DNA of 64,000 nucleotides, taken from Anaerostipes sp. MSJ-23. Lineage in GTDB: Bacteria; Bacillota; Clostridia; Lachnospirales; Lachnospiraceae. The notes under the pieces are model-generated. The model made no database searches, had not been told where the DNA came from, and saw nothing but the letters and a program-made list of their open reading frames with translations. The translations under genes were made by a program, and so were the position numbers. The DNA is taken from positions 186,001 through 250,000 of the forward strand of contig NZ_JAHLPY010000001.1 in NCBI RefSeq assembly GCF_018918155.1. Reading direction: 5' to 3'. Below, piece after piece: positions 36,377 to 45,514 of the stretch (its first letter is position 1; each line of letters opens with the position of its first letter).

Positions 36377-37597
36377 ATGAAAACAGCAGCAATTATTTGT
36401 GAATACAATCCTTTTCATAACGGCCATGCCTATCAAATTGAGAAAACACGAGAAAAAACAGGTGCTAATATTATTCTTGCATTAATGAGTGGAAATTATG
36501 TCCAAAGGGGAACCCCTGCCTTAATGGAAAAACAATTGCGTACGAAAGCTGCCCTTTCTTGTGGTGCTGATATTGTTATAGAACTACCTTTATGGTTTGC
36601 ATGTAATTCTGCACCTTATTTTGCAAGCGGTGCTATCTCTCTCTTAAATTCCCTTGGAATTGTTGACTTTCTCTCCTTTGGAAGTGAATGTGAAAATCTT
36701 TCTGACTTAAAGAATCTGACAGATTTTCTTGTAACCAACGAAAAGGATCTTTCCGATCTTACCGCACATTATGTAAAAGATGGTCATTCTTATCCAAAAG
36801 CAAGAGAACTAGCCCTTTTTGATCTTTGCGGTCATAATCACTGGCTAAATTTAATCCGCGAACCAAACAATCTTCTTGGAATCGAATATTTAAAGGCTTT
36901 GAGAAAAACCAATAGTCATATAGTTCCTGTTTCTATCCCAAGAAAATCCTCCAGCCACCACCAGCAAAAATTACAACATAATTCCTCTTTTTCATCGGCA
37001 AGCGCTATACGAAATGTTATTGAACAATCAAAGGATCTTTCTGATATCACGCCTTCCATTCCAGAACCATGTATCTCTTTGATGTATCAACATTTCCAGA
37101 AAGACTTTCCTGTAACACTCAATGATTTCTCTGGTTTTTTAAAATTTCAGGCACTTCACCTCGATCAGATCACTGATTTTTGGGAAATTTCTTCAGATTT
37201 CCAGGATATCTTTCAGAAACATTTATGTCCTGAAAAAAACATTACGCAGCTAATCCATACGATGAAAAGTAAAAATCTTACATGGAGTCGAATCAGTCGA
37301 AACCTTATGCATATTCTTCTTGGCATGAAAAATATGCATCGTGATTTCATCTTGAGTCACAATGAAAAACTTTATTATCAGATTCTTGGTTTTCGGAAAG
37401 AATCTTCTCATGTGATCGCGCAATTAAAACGACATGCAACGATCCCTATGGTACGTCACTGCCGTGCATTCAAAGACCCTTTATCTCCTTATCAAGAAGA
37501 ACTTCTTTGCATAGAACAAAGGGCAAATCAGATTTATCATATTGTTCTAGGGGAAAAATTTCATATTTCATGGAAAGATCAACAGATTATCGTCTAG
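36377..37597 (+). CDS. tmcAL: tRNA(Met) cytidine acetate ligase TmcAL (YlbM family)
   Basis: Uses acetate and ATP to make N4-acetylcytidine at the wobble position of elongator tRNA(Met). The nucleotidyltransferase-like N-terminus is AAIICEYNPFHNGHAYQI with the HxGH-type motif, then LALMSGNYVQRGTPAL and GADIVIELP, all typical. I start at ATG 36377 with GGAG six bases upstream (406 residues); the 93 codons before it cross the promoter and are not family-like. ylbJ follows after 50 bases. Its acetate use next to pta-ackA may be chance. Confidence 0.93.
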   Translation: MKTAAIICEYNPFHNGHAYQIEKTREKTGANIILALMSGNYVQRGTPALMEKQLRTKAALSCGADIVIELPLWFACNSAPYFASGAISLLNSLGIVDFLSFGSECENLSDLKNLTDFLVTNEKDLSDLTAHYVKDGHSYPKARELALFDLCGHNHWLNLIREPNNLLGIEYLKALRKTNSHIVPVSIPRKSSSHHQQKLQHNSSFSSASAIRNVIEQSKDLSDITPSIPEPCISLMYQHFQKDFPVTLNDFSGFLKFQALHLDQITDFWEISSDFQDIFQKHLCPEKNITQLIHTMKSKNLTWSRISRNLMHILLGMKNMHRDFILSHNEKLYYQILGFRKESSHVIAQLKRHATIPMVRHCRAFKDPLSPYQEELLCIEQRANQIYHIVLGEKFHISWKDQQIIV

Positions 37598-37647
37598 TTT
37601 TTTCTAATAATTCATAAACTAAAAAAAGAACGATCTGGAGAATTTTT

Positions 37648-38559
37648 ATGAAAAAACTACCTTTCAAACTTTCCCTATTTTTTTGTGGAATTTTTTTGTT
37701 ATTTTTCCCGCATCTTTGTATTCAGGGCGCACGTGACGGACTTCTTCTGTGGTCCGGCACAATCGTCCCAACACTACTTCCATTTTTTCTACTAACCGGA
37801 TTAATGAATAAATATGATGCTCTTTCCCTCGTTTCCATATTTTTTTATCCGGTTTATAAAAAATTTTCTAAATTAAATCCGGACCTTGCATCTACATTAG
37901 TTCTTGGATTTGTCTGTGGATGTCCTCTTGGCGCAAAGATCGTCAGTGATCTTGTTTTATGTGGCTCTTACACAAAAAAAGAAGGTCAATGCCTTCTTGT
38001 TGTTTGTAATAATATCAGTCCAATGTTTACGGTTGGTTATACATTATATCTCATCCTTCATGACCAGACCAATCCTTTTTCTTTCTTTTTCTGTCTTTAC
38101 CTTCCTAATATTATTTATTTTTTATATTATATTTTTCGATTTTATAAAAAAGATTTTTTTTGCTGTCATCACAAAGAAAAAAATTCCTTTTTCTCAGCAA
38201 AATCTTTAGATCATATTATTTTTGACAGCCTCCATTCCATCTTTATGATTGGAATTTATATTATGATCTTTTCTATCGGATCACAACTTCTTGCCTCTTT
38301 GCCGTCAATCCCAATCATTACCAATGGGTTAAAATCATGTATGGAAATTACAACCGGACTTTCTTTCCTTAGTTCCATGGAAATAAAACTTTCCATAAAA
38401 GCAGCATTTGCTTGTATGATCAGCTCCATAGGGGGGCTATGCGGCATAGCACAGACCGCTGATATTATAAAAGAAAGCCGGCTATCCATTCATTCTTATA
38501 TTATTTGGAAATTTATTTTTTCTATTTGCAGCTTTTTTCTTGGATTACTCATCCTTTGA
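37648..38559 (+). CDS. ylbJ: Sporulation integral membrane protein YlbJ
   Basis: Multi-pass membrane protein needed for spore cortex formation in Bacillus. It has about eight hydrophobic segments and the family stretches GLLLWSGTIVPTLLPFFLLTG and LVLGFVCGCPLGAKIVSDL. The 303 residues are a little short of the Bacillus protein. A nucleoside-recognition (Gate) fold is known for the family. Its end overlaps the convergent gene at 38545 by 15 bases, leaving no room for a terminator between them. Confidence 0.88.
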   Translation: MKKLPFKLSLFFCGIFLLFFPHLCIQGARDGLLLWSGTIVPTLLPFFLLTGLMNKYDALSLVSIFFYPVYKKFSKLNPDLASTLVLGFVCGCPLGAKIVSDLVLCGSYTKKEGQCLLVVCNNISPMFTVGYTLYLILHDQTNPFSFFFCLYLPNIIYFLYYIFRFYKKDFFCCHHKEKNSFFSAKSLDHIIFDSLHSIFMIGIYIMIFSIGSQLLASLPSIPIITNGLKSCMEITTGLSFLSSMEIKLSIKAAFACMISSIGGLCGIAQTADIIKESRLSIHSYIIWKFIFSICSFFLGLLIL

Positions 38560-39153
38560 AAGAAAATCTTCTACAGTTCTTGTCTTTGGCTGATGAAGAG
38601 ATACCCCTGATAACTGATCTTCAATTTCCTGAGTATTGGTCTGAATCGATTCCAGATCTGATTCCAACGTATCTATCAGCTGTCCAAAGACACTTTGTTG
38701 TGCTTCTTTAACGCTGGATACATAACCTTGAATATCCTCCATGATCTCCCTTGTATATTGCAGTGCCCCAATGCGAACTTGATCGGCCTCTTGATTAGCA
38801 CTCCTTATAATTTCATCTGCCTGTTTTCTTGCTCCATTTTCAATCTCATCTGCACGCATTTTCGCCATCTCAACAATTTCATTTTGGTCAATCAAAGCGC
38901 CCGCCTCTGAAGCAGCCTGATTCACAATATTTTGTGCTTTCATTCTAGCATCTTCCAGCATAGCTTCTTTGTTTAAAATAATCTTATGACTACGCTCAAT
39001 TTCTCCAGGAAGCTGATTCCTCAGCTCCTCAATCACTGTTATAAGTGTATCTTTATCAATCACAATCTTGCCAGGACTAAATCGTGTTTGCTTTGCTTCA
39101 TCAATTAGTTCCTCAATATCATCGATCATCTCATGCAAATATTTTTCGCTCAT
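38545..39153 (-). CDS. Coiled-coil protein, ATP synthase subunit b/H-like
   Basis: A 202-residue, highly charged, mostly helical protein; function not known. Residues about 5-45 are acidic (YLHEMIDDIEELIDEAKQ), 75-150 form a long amphipathic coiled coil with AxxEADQVR-type heptads (QAASEAGALIDQNEIVEM, EIIRSANQEADQVRIGA), similar in look to the F/V-ATPase peripheral stalk and DivIVA-type helices. No membrane segment. I start at ATG 39151-39153 with AGGAGG six bases upstream. It is one base after coaD, in rsmD-coaD-this gene, an order I recognise as common in Lachnospiraceae. Confidence 0.75.
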   Translation of the reverse strand: MSEKYLHEMIDDIEELIDEAKQTRFSPGKIVIDKDTLITVIEELRNQLPGEIERSHKIILNKEAMLEDARMKAQNIVNQAASEAGALIDQNEIVEMAKMRADEIENGARKQADEIIRSANQEADQVRIGALQYTREIMEDIQGYVSSVKEAQQSVFGQLIDTLESDLESIQTNTQEIEDQLSGVSLHQPKTRTVEDFLSKDE

Positions 39154-39154
39154 T

Positions 39155-39643
39155 TTAAGCCTCCTGTCTTGCAAACTTCTTTCTCAGGCAGTCTTCCACA
39201 TAGGATGGTACCATACTGGAGACATCTCCTCCATAAGATGCGATTTCCTTTACGATTGTTGAGCTGACATAGGCATATTCAATGCTTGTCGTAAAAAACA
39301 TCGTATCAAGCTCCTTATTTAACTGACGATTAATCTGAGCAATCTGAAGCTCATATTCAAAATCGGTAACTGCTCTTAACCCACGAACAGAAACATCTGC
39401 ATTCTGTTCCTTCGCAAAATCTACCAAAAGTCCTGAAAAAAATGTTACTTCCACATTTTTTAAATGTTTTGTTTCTTCTCTGATCATATCCAATTTTTCT
39501 TCTACCGTAAACAATGGAACTTTTTCACTGTTTACCAAAACTGCAATGATCAGCTTATCAAATACTTTTGCCGACCTTTCTATAATATCTAAATGCCCAT
39601 AAGTGACCGGGTCAAAACTTCCCGGATATACGGCAATACTCAT
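39155..39643 (-). CDS. coaD: Phosphopantetheine adenylyltransferase
   Basis: Fourth step of coenzyme A synthesis (4'-phosphopantetheine plus ATP to dephospho-CoA). The nucleotidyltransferase motif is [16 protein letters not shown] (T14 to H17) and the second motif [15 protein letters not shown] replaces the ISSTxVR signature conservatively. The 162 residues are typical. rsmD lies 12 bases upstream, the conserved rsmD-coaD pair (Bacillus ylbH-ylbI). Confidence 0.97.
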   Translation of the reverse strand: MSIAVYPGSFDPVTYGHLDIIERSAKVFDKLIIAVLVNSEKVPLFTVEEKLDMIREETKHLKNVEVTFFSGLLVDFAKEQNADVSVRGLRAVTDFEYELQIAQINRQLNKELDTMFFTTSIEYAYVSSTIVKEIASYGGDVSSMVPSYVEDCLRKKFARQEA

Positions 39644-39655
39644 TTTCCTATCCTC

Positions 39656-40210
39656 CTAAGATTTTCTCAAAAATGTATGCTTATTTGTTTTATATTCTTT
39701 TATGCGAAAAATTTTAAGCTCCTTATAATCTTCATCTACGATTTTTGTTTCTAATGATGATTCTACAATTACAACGGTATCCAGCGTACAAATAGACGAT
39801 TGATCCAGGCAAGAAAGAACCTGATCTTCAAATCCTTTTTTATATGGCGGATCCATAAATATGTAATCAAACGTCTTTTTTTCCTGTTCCAGCTGACGAA
39901 TCGCAGCAAAAACATCCATTCCCATAACGCTTGCATATTCCTTCAATTTTGTGAAAGAAAGATTTTCACGAATGCATCGAAGTGCTTTCGGTGATTTTTC
40001 CACGAATACAGCTTCCTTGGCACCTCTGCTCAATGCCTCTATCCCAATTCCTCCACTTCCGCCAAAAAGATCCAGAAATTTGCATCCCGGAATATCATAT
40101 TGAATCATATTAAATAATGTTTCCTTAATTCTATCCTGAGTTGGTCTTGTATCCATACCCTCAATTGTTTTTAATTTTAAGCTCTTTGCGCTCCCAGATA
40201 TAACTCTCAT
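39656..40210 (-). CDS. rsmD: 16S rRNA (guanine966-N2)-methyltransferase RsmD
   Basis: SAM-dependent rRNA methyltransferase. The SAM loop is FLDLFGGSGGIGIEAL (45-60) and the catalytic motif DPPY lies at 120-123. I start at ATG 40208-40210 with AAGGA upstream, so that the protein begins MRVISGSAKSLKL as in the family (184 residues); the 38 codons further up overlap the promoter. Confidence 0.95.
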   Translation of the reverse strand: MRVISGSAKSLKLKTIEGMDTRPTQDRIKETLFNMIQYDIPGCKFLDLFGGSGGIGIEALSRGAKEAVFVEKSPKALRCIRENLSFTKLKEYASVMGMDVFAAIRQLEQEKKTFDYIFMDPPYKKGFEDQVLSCLDQSSICTLDTVVIVESSLETKIVDEDYKELKIFRIKEYKTNKHTFLRKS

Positions 40211-40241
40211 AAATAAACATCCTTCATTTTTACTTCTCTTT

Positions 40242-40269
40242 ATTTTATTATATATAAAAATTTTGTCAA
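40242..40269 (-). promoter_or_regulatory. Promoter of rsmD-coaD
   Basis: On the - strand TTGACA (40264-40269), a 16-base spacer and TAAAAT (40242-40247), placed between the SASP terminator and rsmD. Confidence 0.65.
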
Positions 40270-40279
40270 CAGACAATCG

Positions 40280-40315
40280 AAAAGAAGCCCTGAAACTTTC
40301 TGGCTTCACGGCTTC
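40280..40315 (-). terminator. Terminator of the SASP gene
   Basis: On the - strand GAAGCC (40310-40315) pairs with GGCTTC (40284-40289), with an inner TGAA/TTCA stem, and is followed by TTTT. Confidence 0.75.
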
Positions 40316-40336
40316 TTTTTTCATCTTTTTTGTTCC

Positions 40337-40558
40337 TTATCGGGACATTTCCTCTTCCTGTCTGCGGATCATTTTACGAACCATTTCTCCTCCAACAGAA
40401 CCTGCCTGTGCAGTTGTCAGATGTCCGTTGTATCCTTCCTTTAAGTCAACCCCGATTTCATTTGCTACTTCAAACTTGAATCTGTCCAATGCTTCTCTCG
40501 CTTCTGGTACCTCAACTCTGTTTGTTCCTTTGCTTCTTGCTGAAGTTCGTTCTTCCAT
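40337..40558 (-). CDS. Alpha/beta-type small acid-soluble spore protein
   Basis: DNA-binding protein that coats and protects spore DNA and is degraded at germination. The 73 residues contain the two family blocks VPEAREALDRFKFEVANEIGV and GYNGHLTTAQAGSVGGEMVRK. The germination protease site region (FEVANEIGV) is present. I start at ATG 40556-40558 with GGAGG nine bases upstream; the upstream frame is not family-like. A forespore-type -10 lies upstream at 40601-40608. Confidence 0.95.
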   Translation of the reverse strand: MEERTSARSKGTNRVEVPEAREALDRFKFEVANEIGVDLKEGYNGHLTTAQAGSVGGEMVRKMIRRQEEEMSR

Positions 40559-40600
40559 TTTGAATTTCCTCCATTTCTTCTGTGGTTTTTTGTTACACTG

Positions 40601-40608
40601 ATAGTATG
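40601..40608 (-). promoter_or_regulatory. Possible sigma-G -10 element of the SASP gene
   Basis: On the - strand CATACTAT matches the sigma-G -10 consensus (CATnnTA), 43 bases before the ATG. The -35 about 17 bases further up (GAGTA) matches poorly, so this is a candidate only. Confidence 0.4.
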
Positions 40609-40665
40609 CTCTAACACACAAAAGATACTCTAGGAGTTTTTACATAAACTAACATTTTTTTCAAA

Positions 40666-40941
40666 TTAATATACAACTTTAAATTTCTTTTCTCCATCTT
40701 TTAATGAACGCTCTTCAGATTGTACTTCATCAATTCTTATAAAACGATGCCCGTCATTCTTTGTCTGTTCTAAAAATTGTTGAATTGACACTTTTGTTCC
40801 CTGTACTTCTGCTTCTACAGATCCATCTGGAAGATTTCTAACCCATCCAGTCAAGTGGCATCTTTCTGCATTCATACATACAAAAAACCGAAAACCAACT
40901 CCTTGTACTCTTCCAATAAATCGAAAATAATAACGAACCAT
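40666..40941 (-). CDS. Acylphosphatase
   Basis: Small cytosolic hydrolase of acyl-phosphates. The 91 residues carry the signature GRVQGVGFRFF with catalytic Arg18, and GWVRNLPDGSVEAEVQG with Asn36. It lies 12 bases after recG, the last gene of the Asp23-fakA-recG unit. In an organism that makes acetyl-phosphate it could act on that pool, but this is not shown. Confidence 0.93.
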   Translation of the reverse strand: MVRYYFRFIGRVQGVGFRFFVCMNAERCHLTGWVRNLPDGSVEAEVQGTKVSIQQFLEQTKNDGHRFIRIDEVQSEERSLKDGEKKFKVVY

Positions 40942-40952
40942 AAGTTTTCCTC

Positions 40953-42983
40953 CTATAAATTATGTGCAAGTTGAATTTGCTTTTCCAGCCGACTGTTTTT
41001 TAAATCTGAAAAATCAAATCCTTTTTCTTCCAGCGCATGGACGGCATCCGAAGCTTGTTTCATAATATCTGCATTCGTATAAATATCTGCAAGAACAAAA
41101 TCCATCATTCCACTTTGCCTGACCCCAAAGAAATCTCCGGGACCACGAAGTTTTAGATCTTCATTTGCAATATAAAATCCATCATTTGATCTATTCAATA
41201 CTTCCAGACGCTGCATTGTTTCTTTCTTCTTAGAAGCTGTCATAAAAATACAATAAGACTGATGAACACCACGTCCTACACGTCCTCTTAGCTGGTGCAA
41301 TTGTGCCAGTCCAAAACGTTCTGCATTTTCTACCATCATAACCGTTGCATTCGGTACATTGACTCCAACTTCCACAACCGTCGTAGAAACAAGAACGTCA
41401 ATTTTTCCTTCCGAAAATTCATCCATTATTTTTTGTTTTTCCAAAGATTTCATCTTTCCATGAAGGTATTCGATACGAATTGACGGTGAAAGACTGCCTC
41501 GAAGCATTTGTGCATACTGAATAACATTTTCTCCTTCCATCGTCTCACTTTCTTCTACCATTGGACAAATGACATATACTTGTCTTCCTTCCCTTACTTG
41601 CCTTTCCATAAAACGATAGGCATTCGGGCGATAACTTGTATTTACCACACAATTTTTGATTGGCAGCCGGCTTTTTGGCACTTCGTCCACTAATGATACA
41701 TCGAGATCTCCATATAAAATAATTGCAAGTGTTCTTGGAATTGGTGTTGCGCTCATCACAAGTACATGTGGAGAATTTCCTTTTAGTGAAAGCTTTTGTC
41801 TCTGACGCACTCCAAAGCGATGCTGTTCGTCTGTAATAACAAGTGCCAGATCATCATACTCTACTTTATCCTGAATGAGTGCGTGAGTTCCAAGAACAAT
41901 GTCTATCTGATGTTCTTTGATTTTTTTATAAATTTCTCTTTTTTCTTTTGCTTTCGTAGAACCTGTCAACAAAGCAATTCTCACTTCAAATGGCCTAAGG
42001 AGCTCACAAAACGTCTCATAATGCTGCTTGGCAAGAACTTCTGTTGGTGCCATTAAAACCCCCTGATAACCACTTTTCGCACACATTAAAAGCAAAAGAA
42101 CTGCAAGAATTGTCTTTCCAGACCCAACATCTCCCTGCACTAAACGATTCATCACTTTTCCAGAAGCCAAATCCCTTTGCATTTCTTTGAACGTTCTCAT
42201 CTGTGCCCCTGTCAATTGATATGGAAGACTTTTCAATAACTTTTCTACTTCTGGCCCAGCTTCTATTTTGTAAGAACTTTCTTCCACAGCCTCTTCTTTT
42301 GAAATCATATGCATTGCTGAAATAAAAATAAAGAATTCATCAAAGATTAAACGTTTTTTTGCTTCCACCAATTGTTCCTTTGATTTTGGAAAATGAATAT
42401 CCCAGATTGCCTGACTATAATCCATCAAATGATACCGTTTCAAGGTCTCATATGGAAGATATTCTGAAATTGCCATTATATATTCCTTTGTCTGATGGAT
42501 GGCCTTTGATATTATCTTATTCGTCAATCCACTGGTCAACGGATAAACTGGCTGAAGCGTTTTCTGCTGTTTCTGATAATCATCTAGCTGAAAAATTTCT
42601 GGATGTTCCATGACTATCGCTCCATTTTTAAAAACTGGTGTCCCAACAAAAATATAATCTTCTCCCCGGTGTAATTGTTTTTTTAAATATGGCATATTAA
42701 ACCATGTAAGCCGAATCGTACCAGTTCCATCTTTTGCAAGACAAGAAACAACTTTCAAACGTCTTATGTACTGAATATGAACCTCTGAACAAATTTTGAC
42801 AAGAATGGATGCCCTCTGTCCAACTTCCAACTCACAAAGATCCATTGGATCCTCATAAGTCAAATAATATTTGGGGTACATTGTGATCAAACTGTCTACA
42901 TCCCTGATCCCCATTTTTCCAAAAGCCGCTGCTGTCTTTTCTCCAATTCCCTTTAATTCTAAAATATTTGTTGTACCATCCAT
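40953..42983 (-). CDS. recG: ATP-dependent DNA helicase RecG
   Basis: Branch-migrating helicase for stalled forks and Holliday junctions. An N-terminal wedge (OB-fold) domain precedes the helicase core with Walker A GDVGSGKTILAVLLL (about 282), the DEQH box in ITDEQHRFGVRQR and the late motifs GRVGRGVHQSYC and LKLRGPGDFFGVRQSG. The 676 residues are usual. GGGGAG seven bases upstream supports the ATG. Confidence 0.97.
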   Translation of the reverse strand: MDGTTNILELKGIGEKTAAAFGKMGIRDVDSLITMYPKYYLTYEDPMDLCELEVGQRASILVKICSEVHIQYIRRLKVVSCLAKDGTGTIRLTWFNMPYLKKQLHRGEDYIFVGTPVFKNGAIVMEHPEIFQLDDYQKQQKTLQPVYPLTSGLTNKIISKAIHQTKEYIMAISEYLPYETLKRYHLMDYSQAIWDIHFPKSKEQLVEAKKRLIFDEFFIFISAMHMISKEEAVEESSYKIEAGPEVEKLLKSLPYQLTGAQMRTFKEMQRDLASGKVMNRLVQGDVGSGKTILAVLLLLMCAKSGYQGVLMAPTEVLAKQHYETFCELLRPFEVRIALLTGSTKAKEKREIYKKIKEHQIDIVLGTHALIQDKVEYDDLALVITDEQHRFGVRQRQKLSLKGNSPHVLVMSATPIPRTLAIILYGDLDVSLVDEVPKSRLPIKNCVVNTSYRPNAYRFMERQVREGRQVYVICPMVEESETMEGENVIQYAQMLRGSLSPSIRIEYLHGKMKSLEKQKIMDEFSEGKIDVLVSTTVVEVGVNVPNATVMMVENAERFGLAQLHQLRGRVGRGVHQSYCIFMTASKKKETMQRLEVLNRSNDGFYIANEDLKLRGPGDFFGVRQSGMMDFVLADIYTNADIMKQASDAVHALEEKGFDFSDLKNSRLEKQIQLAHNL

Positions 42984-43049
42984 AAATGCACTCCCCGATA
43001 TTCTTTTTAGAAGAAAAAAGAGAGAGTATAACCTCCCCCTTTTTCGCTC

Positions 43050-44708
43050 TTATTCAACAGATAACAGGAAATAGTAAATTGGTTGTCCTCCATACTCAAA
43101 CTGCACATCACATTCATCATATTTTTTTTGTACTTTTTCAAAAAGTTTTTGTGCATCTTCTTCCTTCATATCTTGTCCATAATAGATACAGATTAACTCA
43201 CTATCTTCATCGACCATATCTTCCAGCAATTTCATCGTGACTGTCTCGATGCTCTTGCCTACTTCCTGGATTCCATCATCATCAATTCCCATAATATCAT
43301 CGACATGAATTTCTTTTCCATTAACCGAAGTATCACGGACTGCATAGGTAACTTCTCCAGTCTTTACATTTTCAAGCATTTCCTTCATATTTGCTTCATT
43401 TGTTTCAATATCTTTATCAGATTCAAATCCAATAAATGCAGAAATTCCCTGCGGAACCGTCGTTGTCGGAATAATAATCACATTCTTGTCTTCCACAAGA
43501 GACTGTGCCTGTGTTGCTGCAAGAATGATATTTTTATTATTTGGAAGAATAAATACGGTATCTGCATTGACCTGTTCAATAGCTTCTAGCATATCCTCTG
43601 TGCTTGGATTCATTGTTTGACCACCTTCAATTAGGTAGTCAACACCAAGACCGCGGAAAATTTCGTTCAATCCATCACCAATGGAAACCGCAACAAAGCC
43701 ATATGGTTTCCTTTCTTCTTTCGCTTTTGCCTCTGCCTCTTCGGCCTCTTTGATTTCTTCTGAAAGCTGTAAGCGTTCTTGATGTTCCTCACGCATATTG
43801 TCAATCTTCATGCTGGTAAGATCCCCATAGGAAAGTCCTTTCTCAATGGCTTTTCCTGGATGGTTTGTATGCACATGAACTTTTACAATATCGTCATCTC
43901 CAACGACGACAACACAATCTCCAATTCCAGAAAGGAATTTTTTAAATTCTACTTCCTTATCATCATTCCATGGCTCTTTTGTCATAACGATAAATTCGGT
44001 ACAATATCCAAATTTAATATCTTCTTCCTTTGTAATTCCGATTTCTGCTGTCTTTGCTTTCTTTACTATTGGTTTTTCTATATCAGAAAGATCGATTTCT
44101 TTTCCAAGCAATACATCCACAGCACCTTGAAGAAATTCTACAAGTCCCTGCCCTCCAGAGTCAACCACACCTGCCTCTTTTAAAACAGGAAGCATCTCTG
44201 GTGTTCTTTGTAAAATTGCATTTGCTTCTTCCATTACTGTCTGCGCAAATTTTTCAAAGTTTTCTTCTTTTCTAGCTACTTTCACTGCTGTATCCGCCGT
44301 TACTTTCGCAACAGTAAGGATCGTTCCTTCTTTTGGCTTCATAACTGCTTTATATGCAGTATCCGCTGCATGTTTAAATCCTTCTGCTACCGCTTTGGTA
44401 TCCAGTACGTCTTTATCTTTGACCCCTTTATAAAATCCGCGGAACAGCTGAGAAAGAATCACACCAGAGTTACCTCTGGCCCCGCGCAGAGAACCACTGG
44501 AAAGCCCTCTTGTAATTTCCTTGATTGTAACCTCAGCTCCTGTTACTTCTTTTGCCGCTGCAATTGCTGTCATTGTCATATTGGTACCGGTATCTCCATC
44601 TGGTACCGGGAATACGTTTAATTCGTTAATATATTCTTTTTGTGCCTCCAGACGTTTTGCACCACCGATTAACATCTTTTGTAATAAAGACGCATCTATC
44701 TGTTTCAT
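43050..44708 (-). CDS. fakA: DAK2/DegV-like protein, fatty acid kinase FakA family (YloV)
   Basis: Predicted ATP-binding subunit that phosphorylates fatty acids carried by a DegV-type FakB. The N-terminal DhaL (DAK2) domain has NVFPVPDGDTGTNMT (Mg-binding Asp near 37-39) and SLRGARGNSGVILSQL; a middle linker holds HVHTNHPGKAIEKG, and the C-terminal domain (about 330-552) contains LPNNKNIILAATQA. At 552 residues it matches FakA. I start at ATG 44706-44708 because GGAGG lies eight bases upstream; two ATG codons six codons earlier overlap that site. It follows the Asp23 gene, as yloU-yloV in Bacillus. No fakB is in the window. Confidence 0.9.
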   Translation of the reverse strand: MKQIDASLLQKMLIGGAKRLEAQKEYINELNVFPVPDGDTGTNMTMTAIAAAKEVTGAEVTIKEITRGLSSGSLRGARGNSGVILSQLFRGFYKGVKDKDVLDTKAVAEGFKHAADTAYKAVMKPKEGTILTVAKVTADTAVKVARKEENFEKFAQTVMEEANAILQRTPEMLPVLKEAGVVDSGGQGLVEFLQGAVDVLLGKEIDLSDIEKPIVKKAKTAEIGITKEEDIKFGYCTEFIVMTKEPWNDDKEVEFKKFLSGIGDCVVVVGDDDIVKVHVHTNHPGKAIEKGLSYGDLTSMKIDNMREEHQERLQLSEEIKEAEEAEAKAKEERKPYGFVAVSIGDGLNEIFRGLGVDYLIEGGQTMNPSTEDMLEAIEQVNADTVFILPNNKNIILAATQAQSLVEDKNVIIIPTTTVPQGISAFIGFESDKDIETNEANMKEMLENVKTGEVTYAVRDTSVNGKEIHVDDIMGIDDDGIQEVGKSIETVTMKLLEDMVDEDSELICIYYGQDMKEEDAQKLFEKVQKKYDECDVQFEYGGQPIYYFLLSVE

Positions 44709-44725
44709 ATCTTTTGCCTCCATCA

Positions 44726-45082
44726 TTATCCTATATCCTTTACGCCCTCAACATAAATATTGATTCGCTCTACTTCCAGACTGGTAAATTCTTCCACTCT
44801 GTACTTTACAGATTCCATAAGATTGTTGGCAACTGCAGAAATGGAAACACCATAAGACACGATGATATGAAAGTCAATTGTAATCTTATTATTATTTACA
44901 GAAACAAAAACACCTTTTCTGATGTTATCTCTTGTCAACAATTTGACAATTCCATCTTTCATATTCACCATTGCCATGCCGACAATACCAAAACAACCGA
45001 GGGCACAAATCCCTGCATATTTCGCAATTACCTGATTTTCAATGGAAATTTCTCCATTTTTTGTACTCATATGTCCTTTCAT
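44726..45082 (-). CDS. Asp23/Gls24 family envelope stress protein (YloU)
   Basis: A 118-residue cytosolic protein of the Asp23 family, whose members can associate with the membrane; exact role unknown. Family features are ISIENQVIAKYAGICALGCFGIVGMA and IDFHIIVSYGVSISAVANNL. GGAGGT six bases upstream supports ATG 45080-45082; a second ATG four codons later is possible. It is divergent from rpmB and heads the fakA-recG unit, the conserved Firmicute arrangement. Confidence 0.9.
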   Translation of the reverse strand: MKGHMSTKNGEISIENQVIAKYAGICALGCFGIVGMAMVNMKDGIVKLLTRDNIRKGVFVSVNNNKITIDFHIIVSYGVSISAVANNLMESVKYRVEEFTSLEVERINIYVEGVKDIG

Positions 45083-45154
45083 AGTATTACCTCCAACCGA
45101 GCATTATAAGATGATTATACTATTTATCGTTCAAAAAGAAAAGCAAATTTATTC

Positions 45155-45183
45155 TTGATTTTTATAAATCAATCTGTTAGAAT
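45155..45183 (+). promoter_or_regulatory. Promoter of rpmB
   Basis: -35 TTGATT (45155-45160), 17-base spacer, -10 TAGAAT (45178-45183), 70 bases before the start codon. Confidence 0.7.
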
Positions 45184-45252
45184 GAAATAGTTGTCGAGCC
45201 CGGAATATAAAATATTGGGAAAAGGAAAAGATTTGAAGAAGGAGGTGCTAAC

Positions 45253-45438
45253 ATGGCAAAATGTGCTATTTGTGGAAAAGGCGCTCATTTTGGAAATGCA
45301 GTCAGTCACTCACATAGAAGATCAAACAAAATGTGGAAATCAAATATTAAATCCGTAAAAGTGAAAGTTAACGGCGGAGCTAAGAAAATGTACGTTTGTA
45401 CTTCTTGCTTAAGATCCGGTAAGGTTGAACGTGCATAG
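45253..45438 (+). CDS. rpmB: 50S ribosomal protein L28
   Basis: Protein of the large ribosomal subunit. The 61 residues begin MAKCAICGKGAHFGNAVSHS and hold a second pair of cysteines in VCTSCLRSGKV, so it is the zinc-binding form. AGGAGG lies seven bases before ATG 45253. It is monocistronic, with its own promoter and terminator. Confidence 0.98.
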   Translation: MAKCAICGKGAHFGNAVSHSHRRSNKMWKSNIKSVKVKVNGGAKKMYVCTSCLRSGKVERA

Positions 45439-45464
45439 TTCACAGGATTTTGAATAAAACCACT

Positions 45465-45496
45465 AAGAGTTGGATGATTTATCCGACTCTTTTTTA
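45465..45496 (+). terminator. Terminator of rpmB
   Basis: AAGAGTTGGAT pairs with ATCCGACTCTT (one G-T pair) around a short loop and is followed by TTTTT. Confidence 0.85.
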
Positions 45497-45514
45497 TTTT
45501 ACAAAACTATTCGT

